Part shown: positions 1 to 7,979 of the stretch, piece by piece
How positions within the stretch are numbered: the first letter of the stretch is position 1
How the letters are laid out: each line of letters starts with the position of its first letter
Origin: Comamonadaceae bacterium
GTDB taxonomy: Bacteria > Pseudomonadota > Gammaproteobacteria > Burkholderiales > Burkholderiaceae_C
DNA: 64,000 nucleotides
Direction of reading: 5' to 3'
Assembly (NCBI GenBank): GCA_027484105.1
Contig: JAIXUG010000005.1
Coordinates: 372,001-436,000 of the forward strand
The notes under the pieces: model-generated
The model's database searches: none
What the model saw: only the letters and a program-made list of their open reading frames with translations
Told to the model about the DNA's origin: nothing
Program-made: the position numbers and the translations under genes

Positions 1-600
1 GCGCAAGGTTTGCAGCACGCCCTCGGGCGTGATGGCCGCCAAGGCCTCGCGCAACGACAGGTGGATGCTGACCAACACGGTGCGCAACTCGTCGTTGGCC
101 AGCATCATGCGCACCGGCATTTGGTCAACCGGCATCCCAGCATGGCGGGCTGCCTCGGCCTGCAGCAGTTCGGTGTGGCCGGGGTATTGAGCGTAGGGCG
201 CCCCTGCGGCGTGCAAAGCTTCCTTGTGCAAGGGGGCCGTCACCAGCGCCGACACCTCGCCACGCAAAGCCGCTCGCGTGGCCCACAACACCGCCTCACC
301 GGCCAGCCGCCCGGCGCGTGCATCCACTTGCCCCCAAGGCAACACAGGGGCCACCGGCACCACTTGCAACACAGGCAAGCACCGGGGCGGCAGCTCCAGC
401 GCCTCGGCGGGTGACTCGATGCTGCACACCGGAAACGCAGGCATCGGCTGCACCAGGGCCATGGCGCGGCGCATCACGCCCACATCGCCCACCACAAAAC
501 AGCCACGGGTCAGCTCGGGCGCATCGCGCCAGGCCTTGGCGATGATTTCGGGGCCAATGCCACAAGGGTCCCCGGGGGTGATGGCAATGGGCAGTTGCAT
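1..600 (-). CDS. pdxA: 4-hydroxythreonine-4-phosphate dehydrogenase PdxA (3' part outside the window)
   Basis: PdxA oxidises 4-phosphohydroxy-L-threonine in DXP-dependent pyridoxal phosphate synthesis. The reading frame is open from an ATG at 600 to the window edge, giving about 200 codons. The N-terminus carries the family signature ITPGDPCGIGPEI at residues 7-19. Further on are VTAPLHKEAL, followed by an HTE motif in a segment rich in the family's metal-binding histidines. The protein is normally about 330 residues, so roughly 130 are missing to the left. It is transcribed leftward, 54 bp downstream of the Nif3-like gene. Confidence 0.9.
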   Translation of the reverse strand, partial: MQLPIAITPGDPCGIGPEIIAKAWRDAPELTRGCFVVGDVGVMRRAMALVQPMPAFPVCSIESPAEALELPPRCLPVLQVVPVAPVLPWGQVDARAGRLAGEAVLWATRAALRGEVSALVTAPLHKEALHAAGAPYAQYPGHTELLQAEAARHAGMPVDQMPVRMMLANDELRTVLVSIHLSLREALAAITPEGVLQTLR

Positions 601-654
601 GGTCGATGGGTGCTTTTTCTGATGCCAGGGATCGTCGCTTGGGCGGCCATGCCA

Positions 655-1407
655 TCAGGCGGGGTTGTCGATGTCGATGAAACGGTGTGCAAAGCCCATG
701 CTTTGTGCCATGTGCTCAGCCACTGCCGGGGCACCATAGCGTTCGCTGGCATGGTGCCCGCAGGCCACAAAGGCCACGCCAGTCTCGCGCGCCAGATGGG
801 CTTGTGGCTCGGAAATCTCACCCGTGATGAAGGCATCCACCCCCGCTGCCATGGCCGCCTCAAAGTAACCCTGCGCACCGCCAGAACACCAAGCCACCCG
901 CCGCACCGGGCGCAGTGGATCACCCACGCAAGTCACCTGGCGGCCCAAAGCCCGCGCCACATGGTCAGCCAAGTCCTGAGGCTGCCCCCAAACTTGGTCA
1001 CCAACACCCCAAAAGCCCAGGTCTTGCTCACCAAAACGGCCCTGCACTTGCAAGCCCAGCACGCGGGCCAGTTGGGCGTTGTTGCCCAGCTCTGGGTGCG
1101 CATCAAGCGGCAGGTGGTACGCAAAAAGGTGGATGCCATGCGCCAACAACAAGCGCAGCCGCTCACGCATCCAGCCCGTGACCCTGCCGTCTTGCCCGCG
1201 CCAAAACAGGCCGTGGTGCACCAGGATGGCATCGGCATCGGCGGCAATGGCCGCCTCGATCAAGGCGCGGCTGGCGGTCACACCGCTGACCAGCAACTTC
1301 ACGTCGCGGTCACCTTCGACTTGCAAGCCATTGGGGCCGTAGTCACGGAACTTCTCGGGTTGGAGCAAGGCATCAAGGGCCTGACCCAGGGTTTTGGCGT
1401 CGGTCAT
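655..1407 (-). CDS. Nif3-like dinuclear metal centre hexameric protein (YbgI family)
   Basis: This 250-residue protein belongs to the Nif3/YbgI family. These are cytosolic hexamers with a di-metal site; they have been linked to GTP cyclohydrolase-I-like chemistry but their role is not settled. Family landmarks are visible: the N-terminal LVHHGLFW motif, AYHLPLDAHPELGNNAQLA in the middle, and the C-terminal CGHHASERYG that supplies the remaining metal ligands. The ATG at 1407 is the natural start. It is divergent from the HtrA-type protease, separated by about 120 bp that must hold both promoters; I see no convincing hexamers there. Confidence 0.88.
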   Translation of the reverse strand: MTDAKTLGQALDALLQPEKFRDYGPNGLQVEGDRDVKLLVSGVTASRALIEAAIAADADAILVHHGLFWRGQDGRVTGWMRERLRLLLAHGIHLFAYHLPLDAHPELGNNAQLARVLGLQVQGRFGEQDLGFWGVGDQVWGQPQDLADHVARALGRQVTCVGDPLRPVRRVAWCSGGAQGYFEAAMAAGVDAFITGEISEPQAHLARETGVAFVACGHHASERYGAPAVAEHMAQSMGFAHRFIDIDNPA

Positions 1408-1526
1408 GGTCTGAAGTAGGGTGTCGTGACCTGCGATTGTGGCTCAGGTGGCAAACACCAAGCGAGGATTCGGTGATTGCAGGCATCACCCCTGCAACAG
1501 ACCCGAATCAAGGACAATCGGTGACC

Positions 1527-2687
1527 ATGAAACGCTATTGGCTTTTGTTTTCTCAGTGGGTGACGGTTTTGTTGGCCATCTGGTTCGTGGTGGCGACACT
1601 GCAACCCGAATGGTTGCGCGGCTACCCTGCTGCCATGCAGGGCATGACCTTGCTCCAGGCACCGCACGCCCCCAGCGGCAGTCGGCCTGCCGGCAGTTTG
1701 AGCGCTCCCGCCCAAAAAGCTTCGCCCGCCGTGGTCAGCATCAACACCAGCAAAGGCAAAAACAACAACCCGCACGGCCAGGACCCCTGGTTCCGGTTTT
1801 TTTACGGGGAACCCGATGAACAAAACCCTGCGGGTTTGGGCAGCGGCGTGATCGTCAGCCCCGAGGGGCACATCCTCACCAACAACCACGTCATTGAAGA
1901 TGCAGACGACATCGAAGTCGTCCTGAGCGACGGCCGCAAAGCCATGGCCAAAGTCATCGGCACCGACCCCGACACCGACCTGGCCTTGCTGCAAATTCCC
2001 TTGAAAAACCTGCCCGTCATCGTGCTGGGCCAGACGACGGACATGCAGGTGGGCGATGTGGTGCTGGCCATTGGCAACCCCTTTGGGGTGGGCCAAACCG
2101 TGACCTCGGGCATTGTCAGTGCGCTCGGGCGCAACCAGCTGGGCATCAACACTTTCGAAAACTTCATCCAAACCGATGCCGCCATCAACCCCGGCAACTC
2201 GGGGGGGGCTTTGGTCGATGTGAATGGCCACCTGATGGGCATCAACACCGCCATTTACTCGCGCTCGGGTGGCAGCATGGGCATTGGCTTTGCCATCCCG
2301 ATCTCCACCGCCAAACAAGTCATGCAAGACCTGCTGACCAACGGCAAGGTGATTCGCGGCTGGATCGGGGTCGAGCCCCAAGACCTGTCTGCCGAATTGG
2401 CCGAAAGCTTCAAACTGCCCATGACCGGCCCCAACGCCCTGCGCTCTGGCGTGGTGATCTCGGGGGTCTTGCAAAACGGCCCTGCCGCCAAAGCCGGCAT
2501 GCGCCCAGGCGATGTCATTTTGCAAGTGGGCAACCAGTCGGTGGGCAATGTGTCTGAGCTGCTGCACCAAGTGGCCAGTCTGAAGCCCGGTGCCCCGGCA
2601 GAAGTGCGTGTTTGGCGGCAGCAAACCGAGATGAATTTGCGGCTCATACCCGCTGAACGGCCCGCCCCCAAAAGCCAGCGGCGCTGA
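1527..2687 (+). CDS. membrane-anchored HtrA/DegS-type serine protease with one PDZ domain
   Basis: A periplasmic quality-control protease of 386 residues. The ATG at 1527 is preferred because it opens directly into a membrane anchor (about residues 4-26); the 30 codons upstream look non-coding. The trypsin-like catalytic triad is intact: His121 in TNNHVIED, Asp151 in DTDLALLQ and Ser225 in NPGNSGGALVD. A single C-terminal PDZ domain covers about residues 270-370 (GWIGVEPQDL, then AGMRPGDVILQVG). One PDZ domain and an uncleaved anchor resemble DegS more than DegP/DegQ. It converges on tatC with a shared terminator between them. Confidence 0.9.
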   Translation: MKRYWLLFSQWVTVLLAIWFVVATLQPEWLRGYPAAMQGMTLLQAPHAPSGSRPAGSLSAPAQKASPAVVSINTSKGKNNNPHGQDPWFRFFYGEPDEQNPAGLGSGVIVSPEGHILTNNHVIEDADDIEVVLSDGRKAMAKVIGTDPDTDLALLQIPLKNLPVIVLGQTTDMQVGDVVLAIGNPFGVGQTVTSGIVSALGRNQLGINTFENFIQTDAAINPGNSGGALVDVNGHLMGINTAIYSRSGGSMGIGFAIPISTAKQVMQDLLTNGKVIRGWIGVEPQDLSAELAESFKLPMTGPNALRSGVVISGVLQNGPAAKAGMRPGDVILQVGNQSVGNVSELLHQVASLKPGAPAEVRVWRQQTEMNLRLIPAERPAPKSQRR

Positions 2688-2701
2688 AGTTCGGGCCAGC
2701 A

Positions 2702-2729
2702 AAAAGGGCCTTGCGGCCCTTTTGTTTTG
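2702..2729. terminator. intrinsic terminator between the htrA-type gene and tatC
   Basis: A 9-bp perfect stem (AAAAGGGCC / GGCCCTTTT) closes a 4-nt loop, TTGC. It is followed on the plus strand by TGTTTTG, and A residues on the other side give a U-tract for the minus-strand transcript. It lies 14 bp past the protease stop and just before the tatC stop, so it can serve both convergent genes. Confidence 0.85.
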
Positions 2730-2735
2730 TCCTGC

Positions 2736-3524
2736 TCAAGCAGGGTCTGCCGGCGCCTCGGGTGCTTTCGTGTGCTTGATGAACAGCTGCGCCGCCCAGA
2801 TGCCCACCTCGTACAGCAAGCACATCGGAATGGCCAGGGCCAGCTGCGACACCACATCGGGTGGGGTCACGATGGCCGCAATGACAAAGGCCAACACCAC
2901 AAAGTAACCCCTGAAATCCTTGAGTTTTTCAATGCTGACAATGCCCATGCGGGCCAACAAGACTACCGCCACTGGCACCTCAAAAGCCAGGCCAAAAGCC
3001 AGAAACATCGACAGCACAAAACTCAAATAAGCCTCGATGTCTGGCGCCGCCGTGATGCTCTTGGGGGCAAAGCTCTGGATGAAGCTGAACACCTGGCCAA
3101 AGACGAAAAAGTAACAAAACGCCACGCCCACGAAAAACAGCAGCGTGCTCGACACCACCAAGGGCATGACCAGCTTTTTCTCATGGCTGTACAAGCCGGG
3201 CGCCACAAAGGCCCAAACCTGGTAAAGCACCACGGGCAATGCGATCAAAAAGGCCGTCATCAACAAAATCTTGAGCGGCACCATGAAAGGCGAAATGACC
3301 GAGGTGGCGATCAAGGTCGCCCCCTTGGGCAAGTGCACCACCAAAGGCGCCGCCATGATGTCGTACAGGCTGCCTGGCCCGGGGAAAATGGCCAAAGCCG
3401 CTGCGGCCACCGCGATCGCGGCCACCGCCCACAGCAGACGATCTCGCAACTCGATCAAGTGCGCCACAAAAGGTTGCTCTGAACCTTTGAGTTCGTCTTC
3501 TGGCTGAGGAGGGGTATCGGACAT
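2736..3524 (-). CDS. tatC: Sec-independent (twin-arginine) translocase subunit TatC
   Basis: TatC is the polytopic receptor of the twin-arginine translocase in the inner membrane; it recognises RR signal peptides. The 262-residue product begins MSDTPPQPEDE and quickly reaches the conserved FVAHLIELRDRLLWA cytoplasmic segment, followed by six predicted membrane spans. FCYFFVFG and the ALAFGLAFEVPV segment are typical. I chose the ATG at 3524 over an in-frame GTG at 3548, because family members begin close to this point. It is the last gene of tatABC. A client, MsrP with an RR signal, is encoded at 49 kb. Confidence 0.94.
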   Translation of the reverse strand: MSDTPPQPEDELKGSEQPFVAHLIELRDRLLWAVAAIAVAAAALAIFPGPGSLYDIMAAPLVVHLPKGATLIATSVISPFMVPLKILLMTAFLIALPVVLYQVWAFVAPGLYSHEKKLVMPLVVSSTLLFFVGVAFCYFFVFGQVFSFIQSFAPKSITAAPDIEAYLSFVLSMFLAFGLAFEVPVAVVLLARMGIVSIEKLKDFRGYFVVLAFVIAAIVTPPDVVSQLALAIPMCLLYEVGIWAAQLFIKHTKAPEAPADPA

Positions 3525-3566
3525 GGGTAGGTCGGTTGGACGAGGCACACGCGCGGTGTGCAGTCG

Positions 3567-4034
3567 TCACACAGAATTGAGGGGCTTGGGCCGGTAACGG
3601 GCCACGCGTGCCGCACCCGAGAGGGCCTTGGTGCGCACGCCCGAACGGGCTTTGTACCACTGTGGCACCGCACCCCGTTTGAGACGCCAGTTTTTTTCGG
3701 GACGTTTGTAATAAGGTGGGGGTGGCTCGATGTTGGGCAGGTCGCTGGTCAAGCCCGCAGTGGTGTCGGCCCAATCTTTCTCAAAGTCGGAAGCCGTGGT
3801 CTGCACTGTCTGCTCGACATCGCGGGCAGCGCTTTCCATGGACTCTTTCATCTTTTTGAGTTCTTCGAGGTCCATGGAGCGGTTGACCTCGGCCTTGACG
3901 TCCGAGACGTAACGCTGCGCCTTGCCCAGCAAGGCCCCCAAGGTTCGCGCCACTTTGGGCAGCTTTTCGGGGCCGATGACGATCAACGCCACCACCCCGA
4001 TGAGGGCCATTTTCGAAAAACTTAAATCCAGCAC
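3567..4034 (-). CDS. tatB: Sec-independent translocase subunit TatB
   Basis: TatB forms the substrate-recognition complex with TatC. The 155-residue product has the signature N-terminus [26 protein letters not shown]: a single membrane helix, then the GPEKLP hinge and an amphipathic helix up to about residue 60. A charged coiled-coil-like segment ([11 protein letters not shown]) and a basic tail rich in Arg and Pro follow. The start is a GTG at 4034, supported by how exactly the family N-terminus begins there. It lies 26 bp after tatA and about 40 bp before tatC. Confidence 0.93.
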   Translation of the reverse strand: MLDLSFSKMALIGVVALIVIGPEKLPKVARTLGALLGKAQRYVSDVKAEVNRSMDLEELKKMKESMESAARDVEQTVQTTASDFEKDWADTTAGLTSDLPNIEPPPPYYKRPEKNWRLKRGAVPQWYKARSGVRTKALSGAARVARYRPKPLNSV

Positions 4035-4060
4035 AGCGAAGCGTTCAGTCGATCAGCGGT

Positions 4061-4312
4061 TCAGGACTTGGTCTTGGCTTCAACGTCGATGGTCGTCTTA
4101 TCGGTCTGCACCGAAGAGGTGACCTGACCTGCTGGCGCCGCGCCAGGTGCCGCACCGTCTTCTGGCTTGGTACCGCCTTCTTTCATGCCGTCCTTGAAGC
4201 CCTTGACCGCGCCACCCAGGTCAGAACCCATGTTCTTGAGCTTTTTGGTGCCAAACACCATGACCACGATCAGCAGCACGATCAGCCAGTGCCAAATGGA
4301 AAAAGTACCCAT
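4061..4312 (-). CDS. tatA: Sec-independent translocase subunit TatA
   Basis: TatA is the pore-forming subunit of the twin-arginine translocase. The 83-residue product has the canonical short N-terminal helix ([19 protein letters not shown]), the [10 protein letters not shown] hinge and the amphipathic helix [20 protein letters not shown] poorly conserved, flexible acidic/Ala-Pro tail completes it. The ATG at 4312 follows AGGAGATTTTC on the coding strand, a good Shine-Dalgarno. It is the first gene of tatABC, about 96 bp downstream of the HIT protein gene. Confidence 0.94.
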   Translation of the reverse strand: MGTFSIWHWLIVLLIVVMVFGTKKLKNMGSDLGGAVKGFKDGMKEGGTKPEDGAAPGAAPAGQVTSSVQTDKTTIDVEAKTKS

Positions 4313-4408
4313 GAAAATCTCCTGTGAATGCTGGGATTCTAAGGGGATCGATCACCCGTCTCCGATCGGCCCTGATGAATGAAGGATATGAAGGAAAAAC
4401 CCCGGATT

Positions 4409-4765
4409 TCAACCCCTGAGCCAAGGACGCGGCCCGCCCATGACGTGCATGTGCAGGTGGTGCACCTCTTGGCCACCCTGGGCCCCGTTGTTCACCACGA
4501 TGCGAAAACCGCCATCGGGGTAGGGGTTACACCCCTCTTGCAAGGCCAGCTTGGGGGCCAGGGTCATCATGTGGCCCATCAGGCCCGCATGTTCAGGGGC
4601 CAGGTGCGCCATCGAGGGGATGTGCATCTTGGGGATGATCAAAAAATGGACAGGCGCCCAGGGGTTGATGTCATGGAAAGAGAACACGTGCTCGTCTTCG
4701 TACACCTTGCGCGAAGGGATCTGGCCCGCAATGATTTTGCAAAAAATACAGTTGGCGTCGGTCAT
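4409..4765 (-). CDS. HIT-family purine nucleoside phosphoramidase (HinT-like)
   Basis: A 118-residue cytosolic histidine-triad nucleotide hydrolase. It has the family N-terminus CIFCKIIAGQIPS, a central PWAPVHFLIIPKMHI segment, and the histidine triad as HHLHMHVMGG near the C-terminus, with the expected H-x-H-x-H spacing. It follows hisE and the small membrane protein and precedes tatA, a conserved position in related betaproteobacteria. HIT proteins of this branch hydrolyse AMP-lysine-type phosphoramidates; the physiological substrate is not evident here. Confidence 0.9.
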   Translation of the reverse strand: MTDANCIFCKIIAGQIPSRKVYEDEHVFSFHDINPWAPVHFLIIPKMHIPSMAHLAPEHAGLMGHMMTLAPKLALQEGCNPYPDGGFRIVVNNGAQGGQEVHHLHMHVMGGPRPWLRG

Positions 4766-4792
4766 GGCTTGCTTGGATAGAGAAAAAGGGGT

Positions 4793-5170
4793 TCAGTCGG
4801 TCACCGGGCGCTGCCCGTTCAGGCGCACCATGCCCAGCACGATGCGGTACAAAAACCAGATGGAAATGGCCACCCAGGCCAGCCAGCCGGGGAAAAACAT
4901 CAACAACCACAAAGGCGCTGTGATCAGGTACAGCAAAGCGGCCCAGATCACGGTGCGGATGCGGTAACTGAAATGCGTGGCCTCCCAGCCAGCGGTATCG
5001 CCCTTTTTGACCAAATCGATGATCAGCGCCACCACCAGCAAAGCCGGGCCCATCTGGGCACCCGGAATCACGGCACTCACCGCCACGATCAGGTGCAGGA
5101 TGTAGCTGACCCAGCTGATCGTGTGGGTGCTGTCGTCCTGCAGCGGGCCGTTTTCGGGCGGTTGGTTCAT
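4793..5170 (-). CDS. small integral membrane protein, DUF4870-like
   Basis: A 125-residue protein with a short polar N-terminus (MNQPPENGPLQDD) and three to four hydrophobic segments (about residues 18-55 and 72-118). The sequence ISWVSYILHLIVAVSAVIPG resembles the DUF4870 / Tic20-like group. Its function is unknown. It sits 3 bp after hisE and ahead of hinT in the same transcriptional direction, so it is probably co-transcribed with the end of the his cluster. The ATG at 5170 gives a compact protein with no signal peptide. Confidence 0.75.
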   Translation of the reverse strand: MNQPPENGPLQDDSTHTISWVSYILHLIVAVSAVIPGAQMGPALLVVALIIDLVKKGDTAGWEATHFSYRIRTVIWAALLYLITAPLWLLMFFPGWLAWVAISIWFLYRIVLGMVRLNGQRPVTD

Positions 5171-5173
5171 GGC

Positions 5174-5575
5174 TTATTCGCCCAGACGCTCACGCTCTTG
5201 CACTTTGCGCAGGGCTTTTTCTTCCAGGCCGCTCAGGCCTTCGCGGCGGGCCAGCTCGTTGACCACATCCGCAGGGGTCAAACCATAGTGCGCCAGCGCG
5301 ATCATGCTGTGGAACCACAAATCGGCCACTTCATACACCAGCTTGGACGCATCGCCGCCGTGGTCCACGTCTTTGGCGGCCATGACGGTTTCGGTGGCTT
5401 CTTCGCCGATTTTTTTCAAAAAGGCATCCGGCCCCTTGTGCAGCAGGCGGGCCACATAGCTTTTTTCGGGGTCGCCGCCGTTGGCCGCTTTGCGGCTTTC
5501 GATGATGGCGGCCAGACGCGCGAGCGTGTCTTCAGAGGACGGGGCCAGGGTGTCGGTAGAACTCATGGCGTTCAC
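5174..5575 (-). CDS. hisE: phosphoribosyl-ATP pyrophosphatase HisE
   Basis: HisE removes pyrophosphate from PR-ATP, the second step of histidine biosynthesis. The 133-residue product has the all-alpha MazG-like signature: [30 protein letters not shown], then [22 protein letters not shown], with the acidic metal-binding residues in place. An N-terminal extension of about 18 residues ([12 protein letters not shown]) precedes the core; the true start could be the second Met. It overlaps hisI by 4 bp (ATGA), indicating coupled translation. Confidence 0.95.
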   Translation of the reverse strand: MNAMSSTDTLAPSSEDTLARLAAIIESRKAANGGDPEKSYVARLLHKGPDAFLKKIGEEATETVMAAKDVDHGGDASKLVYEVADLWFHSMIALAHYGLTPADVVNELARREGLSGLEEKALRKVQERERLGE

Positions 5576-5961
5576 TTGTAAATGGTTTCAGGGTCCTTCA
5601 GGACCGGGTCCACAGCCTGCCAGCCGTCCGGCTGCAAGCTCTGGAAAAAGCAACTGTGGCGGCCCGTGTGGCAGGCAATGCCCGGCTCGTGCCCCAACTG
5701 CGTCACCTTGAGCAACACCACATCGTTGTCGCAATCGATGCGGATGTCGTGCACCGTCTGCACATGGCCCGACTCCTCGCCCTTGAACCACAGCTTGTTG
5801 CGCGAACGGCTGAAATACACCGCCCGCTTGAGCTCGGCCGTCTTTTGCAGCGCCTCGCGGTTCATCCAGGCGAACATCATCACGTCACCTGTGTCTTTTT
5901 CTTGGGCGATGACCGGCACCAAGCCTTTGTCGTCCCATTTGATTTGATCGAGCCAGTTCAT
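5572..5961 (-). CDS. hisI: phosphoribosyl-AMP cyclohydrolase HisI
   Basis: HisI opens the adenine ring of PR-AMP, the third step of histidine biosynthesis. The 129-residue stand-alone enzyme (not fused to HisE) shows [29 protein letters not shown] and the zinc/metal signature [11 protein letters not shown]...[13 protein letters not shown]. In the usual order it follows hisF directly. Here hisF lies more than 2.3 kb upstream, beyond a terminator and three cassette-like genes, so its expression probably relies on a promoter inside or after that insert. Confidence 0.96.
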   Translation of the reverse strand: MNWLDQIKWDDKGLVPVIAQEKDTGDVMMFAWMNREALQKTAELKRAVYFSRSRNKLWFKGEESGHVQTVHDIRIDCDNDVVLLKVTQLGHEPGIACHTGRHSCFFQSLQPDGWQAVDPVLKDPETIYK

Positions 5962-6034
5962 AGGGGAGTGATCTTAAGACATTGGGGCATGAAACCCGTG
6001 TCTGCACCCAATGGCGCAGCCATGGGTCGATTAG

Positions 6035-6499
6035 TCAGCGAAGCGGGTCAACGGTTGACTTGTGCATGAACACACTGTTGGGGTCTTCCGTGTAGGGACC
6101 GAACGGGCCTCGACGGCTGTAGCCAAGCCGCTCATACAAAGCGATGGCTTCGGGCTGAAGGTAACCGGTTTCGAGCATGAAAAGATGGCAGCCACGGGCC
6201 TGCGCCTGGGCTTCCAGCCATTGCACCAGCGCGCGGGCGATGCCTTGGCCCCGGTGACTGGGCAGCGTGAACATCCTCTTGAGCTCCCCATAAGCAGGCT
6301 CGATCACGATGGCCCCACAAGCCACCGCCTGGCCCGATGCATCGCGAGCGACCGCAAAGATGACATTCGGCTGCGACAGAGCCACCACGTCGATGCCGTG
6401 GTGACTCTCCGCCGGATAGAGCGGCATCTGGTAAGCGTCCAGCTGCTCAATGAGCGCAAGGACTTCGGGCTGGTTGGCGGGCTCGAAGGCGATGTGCAT
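6035..6499 (-). CDS. GNAT-family N-acetyltransferase (cassette-like gene)
   Basis: A 154-residue GNAT acyltransferase. The acetyl-CoA-binding motif A is clear: LKRMFTLPSHRGQGIARALVQWLEAQA, with the R-G-Q-G-I-A pyrophosphate loop. A second core segment is LFMLETGYLQPEAIALYERLGY. The end carries the family C-terminal pattern RRGPFGPYTEDPNSVFM. The substrate cannot be told from sequence. It begins about 13 bp after the degenerate core of an attC-like palindrome, in the same orientation as the two genes upstream, which suggests a gene cassette. No clear attC follows it, so it may instead be a resident gene. Confidence 0.85.
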   Translation of the reverse strand: MHIAFEPANQPEVLALIEQLDAYQMPLYPAESHHGIDVVALSQPNVIFAVARDASGQAVACGAIVIEPAYGELKRMFTLPSHRGQGIARALVQWLEAQAQARGCHLFMLETGYLQPEAIALYERLGYSRRGPFGPYTEDPNSVFMHKSTVDPLR

Positions 6500-6512
6500 G
6501 AGGTGATTTGGG

Positions 6513-6641
6513 GGTTGACGTTTGATCTATAGGGGCGATAACCGCAGGAAGCTAGGCCCAGGCTCAAGAAAATGTACCGTGTACCGCCAGGCCGGGCTTG
6601 GTGGACTGCCATTGACGCTCCGCTTGAGAGAGGGTTTAGGC
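6513..6641 (-). other. attC-like recombination site, long and partly degenerate (site C)
   Basis: This imperfect palindrome lies between the putAbiC gene and the GNAT gene. On the minus strand the 5' arm starts GCCTAAA (one base from the GCCTAAC form of the R'' box) and continues through CAAGCGGAGCGTCAATG. The 3' arm, GGTTATCGCCCCTATAGATC, leads into a decayed R' box (GTCAACC). Both arms match site B at 7502-7588: AAGCGGAGC..CAATG on one side and CTTCCTGC..TCGCCC on the other. That shared sequence is the main support for common descent. The central region is longer than in site B. Confidence 0.5.
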
Positions 6642-6642
6642 A

Positions 6643-7497
6643 TCACATCCACCGTTCCGGGAAACTCCCTCCAAAGGCGGAAACATCATACTCGCGCAAG
6701 AGCTCTTCTTCCGGCAAAGAGTCGTCATCCGGAATCGTCTTTAGTAGTGCGTACTTCTCGACTAAGGGTTTGAATTTATCTCGTCCTAATGGAGATAGGC
6801 AGTTGTAAAAGAGCAGAAGCAGCTCGGCTGAAGAAAGCTGCGCCCTCACCAAATTCGTATAAAACCTCTTATCGACATCCGGAGCCAAGTCAACGAACTT
6901 CACTAAGTTGTAAAGCAACCGAAAGTAGTGGCCAAGAGCCGCCTGGTTCTGGCGATAAAAGATGCCGTAGAAGATGCCTGCATTCTCAGCGCTTTTAGTG
7001 GCACCTTGGTTTATCAAGGTGCCACGAAGTTCATTCGCGTAGTAGTGAAAGCAAGATCTTCCCTTGAGAGACAGGTGAGGGATTTCCATAGCCGCAACGA
7101 TGTCATTGTGAAGTCTCAGGGTCTGGAAGAACGTTCCCTCAAAGGTCTGTAGACGGAGGGTTTCATTCTGTTTTGCCAGTGCATCTGCCGAGTTAGCGAG
7201 CTCTTGTACGGAGTGCCGTAACTCGCGCATCTGGAGGCTGAGGGTGGCTAGTAACGCAAGTAACGCTAAAAAGGAGAACGTCGGGTTTAGAAGGCCGCCG
7301 ATGTAGTCACCAAACTGCCCCCAGTGTTGAGGATCGTCCGATGGTGCACTCGCGAACCAAAGCAAATAGAAACCAACGACTATCAATGCAACCGTCCCGC
7401 CAACGATCGCGAGTTGGTTGAGTCTTCGGACGTGATATTCCAGGCGACGAAATTCATCAGCTTGGTCAGAACATCTTGACTCGGTTTGGAGAGGCAT
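6643..7497 (-). CDS. putative phage abortive infection protein (putAbiC-like)
   Basis: A 284-residue protein with two N-terminal membrane spans (about residues 30-52 and 72-92) and a coiled-coil-prone segment rich in Leu and Gln (LSLQMRELRHSVQELAN). The soluble C-terminal domain has the signature of the putAbiC family: FEGTFFQTLRLHNDIV, GHYFRLLYNLVKFVD, then RAQLSSAELLLLFYNCLS and a following KFKPLVEKYALL. Known relatives are annotated as phage abortive infection proteins; the mechanism is not established. Base composition is visibly lower in GC than the his genes. It is flanked by attC-like sites on both sides and starts about 8 bp after one of them, as in integron cassettes. Confidence 0.8.
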   Translation of the reverse strand: MPLQTESRCSDQADEFRRLEYHVRRLNQLAIVGGTVALIVVGFYLLWFASAPSDDPQHWGQFGDYIGGLLNPTFSFLALLALLATLSLQMRELRHSVQELANSADALAKQNETLRLQTFEGTFFQTLRLHNDIVAAMEIPHLSLKGRSCFHYYANELRGTLINQGATKSAENAGIFYGIFYRQNQAALGHYFRLLYNLVKFVDLAPDVDKRFYTNLVRAQLSSAELLLLFYNCLSPLGRDKFKPLVEKYALLKTIPDDDSLPEEELLREYDVSAFGGSFPERWM

Positions 7498-7501
7498 TTG
7501 T

Positions 7502-7588
7502 GAGGCCTAATGTTTGAGCTAAGCGGGCGACGCCGGCAGGAAGCCAGACCCAACATTGGTGCTCCGCTTGCGCAAGGGGTCAGGCCTC
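7502..7588 (-). other. attC-like recombination site (site B)
   Basis: An 87-bp imperfect palindrome between the 4-TM gene and putAbiC. On the minus strand the outer arms are GAGGCCTGAC and ATTAGGCCTC, giving R''-like GCCTGAC and R'-like ATTAGGC. A 5-bp spacer follows on each side, then the inner arms GCGCAAGCGGAGC and GCCCGCTTAGCTC. This box-spacer-box layout is that of integron attC hairpins. It departs from consensus at the R' box, where the first base is A rather than G. Confidence 0.65.
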
Positions 7589-7960
7589 TTGTTGGAGAAC
7601 AACATGAACTACACCTCCAACGACGAGGAAGGCCAGCGCCACGACATCGGCGACGAATACTCGACCAACCTGCTCGTTGTAGCTGCCGACCGCCCAAGCC
7701 AAGTAAAGAAATGACGCCACGCTGCTGAAGCCCGCGATGAAAGCCACGGTTTGGAACGCCGGCTTGAACGCGGCAAAGACCATGAATGCACCGAGTAAAC
7801 CGAAGAGAACCGCCCGGTGCCGCATGAGTATTTCGAGGTTGGGTTCGTTGAACTGAAGTCCGTAGAGAGACGCCAATCGTTCACTTCCAAGCACCCCGCT
7901 CAACGGAAGCAGATGGATGAACCCAACCAACACCAACGTCGCTGAAACTAGATATTTCAT
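7580..7960 (-). CDS. small four-helix membrane protein (cassette-like gene)
   Basis: A 126-residue membrane protein with four predicted spans at about 3-21, 46-66, 70-95 and 102-122, and conserved-looking loops (GFIHLLPLSGVLG, MRHRAVLFGLLGAFM, SFLYLAWAVGSYN). I recall proteins of this type being labelled phosphopantetheine adenylyltransferase in databases, but nothing here resembles a CoaD nucleotidyltransferase, so I assign no enzymatic function. The ATG at 7960 has GGAG 11 nt upstream; an in-frame GTG at 7972 is the alternative. It starts just after a GTTAGAC core box, and its stop runs into the next attC-like site. Confidence 0.7.
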   Translation of the reverse strand: MKYLVSATLVLVGFIHLLPLSGVLGSERLASLYGLQFNEPNLEILMRHRAVLFGLLGAFMVFAAFKPAFQTVAFIAGFSSVASFLYLAWAVGSYNEQVGRVFVADVVALAFLVVGGVVHVVLQQEA

Positions 7961-7979
7961 ACAGGAATTCACTCCAGTG

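Noticed and set aside
5980-6035. Stem-loop CCCATGGC / GCCATTGGG between the GNAT gene and hisI
   Set aside because: No T-run follows and the arms do not resemble attC boxes, so it is neither a terminator nor a recombination site that I can support.
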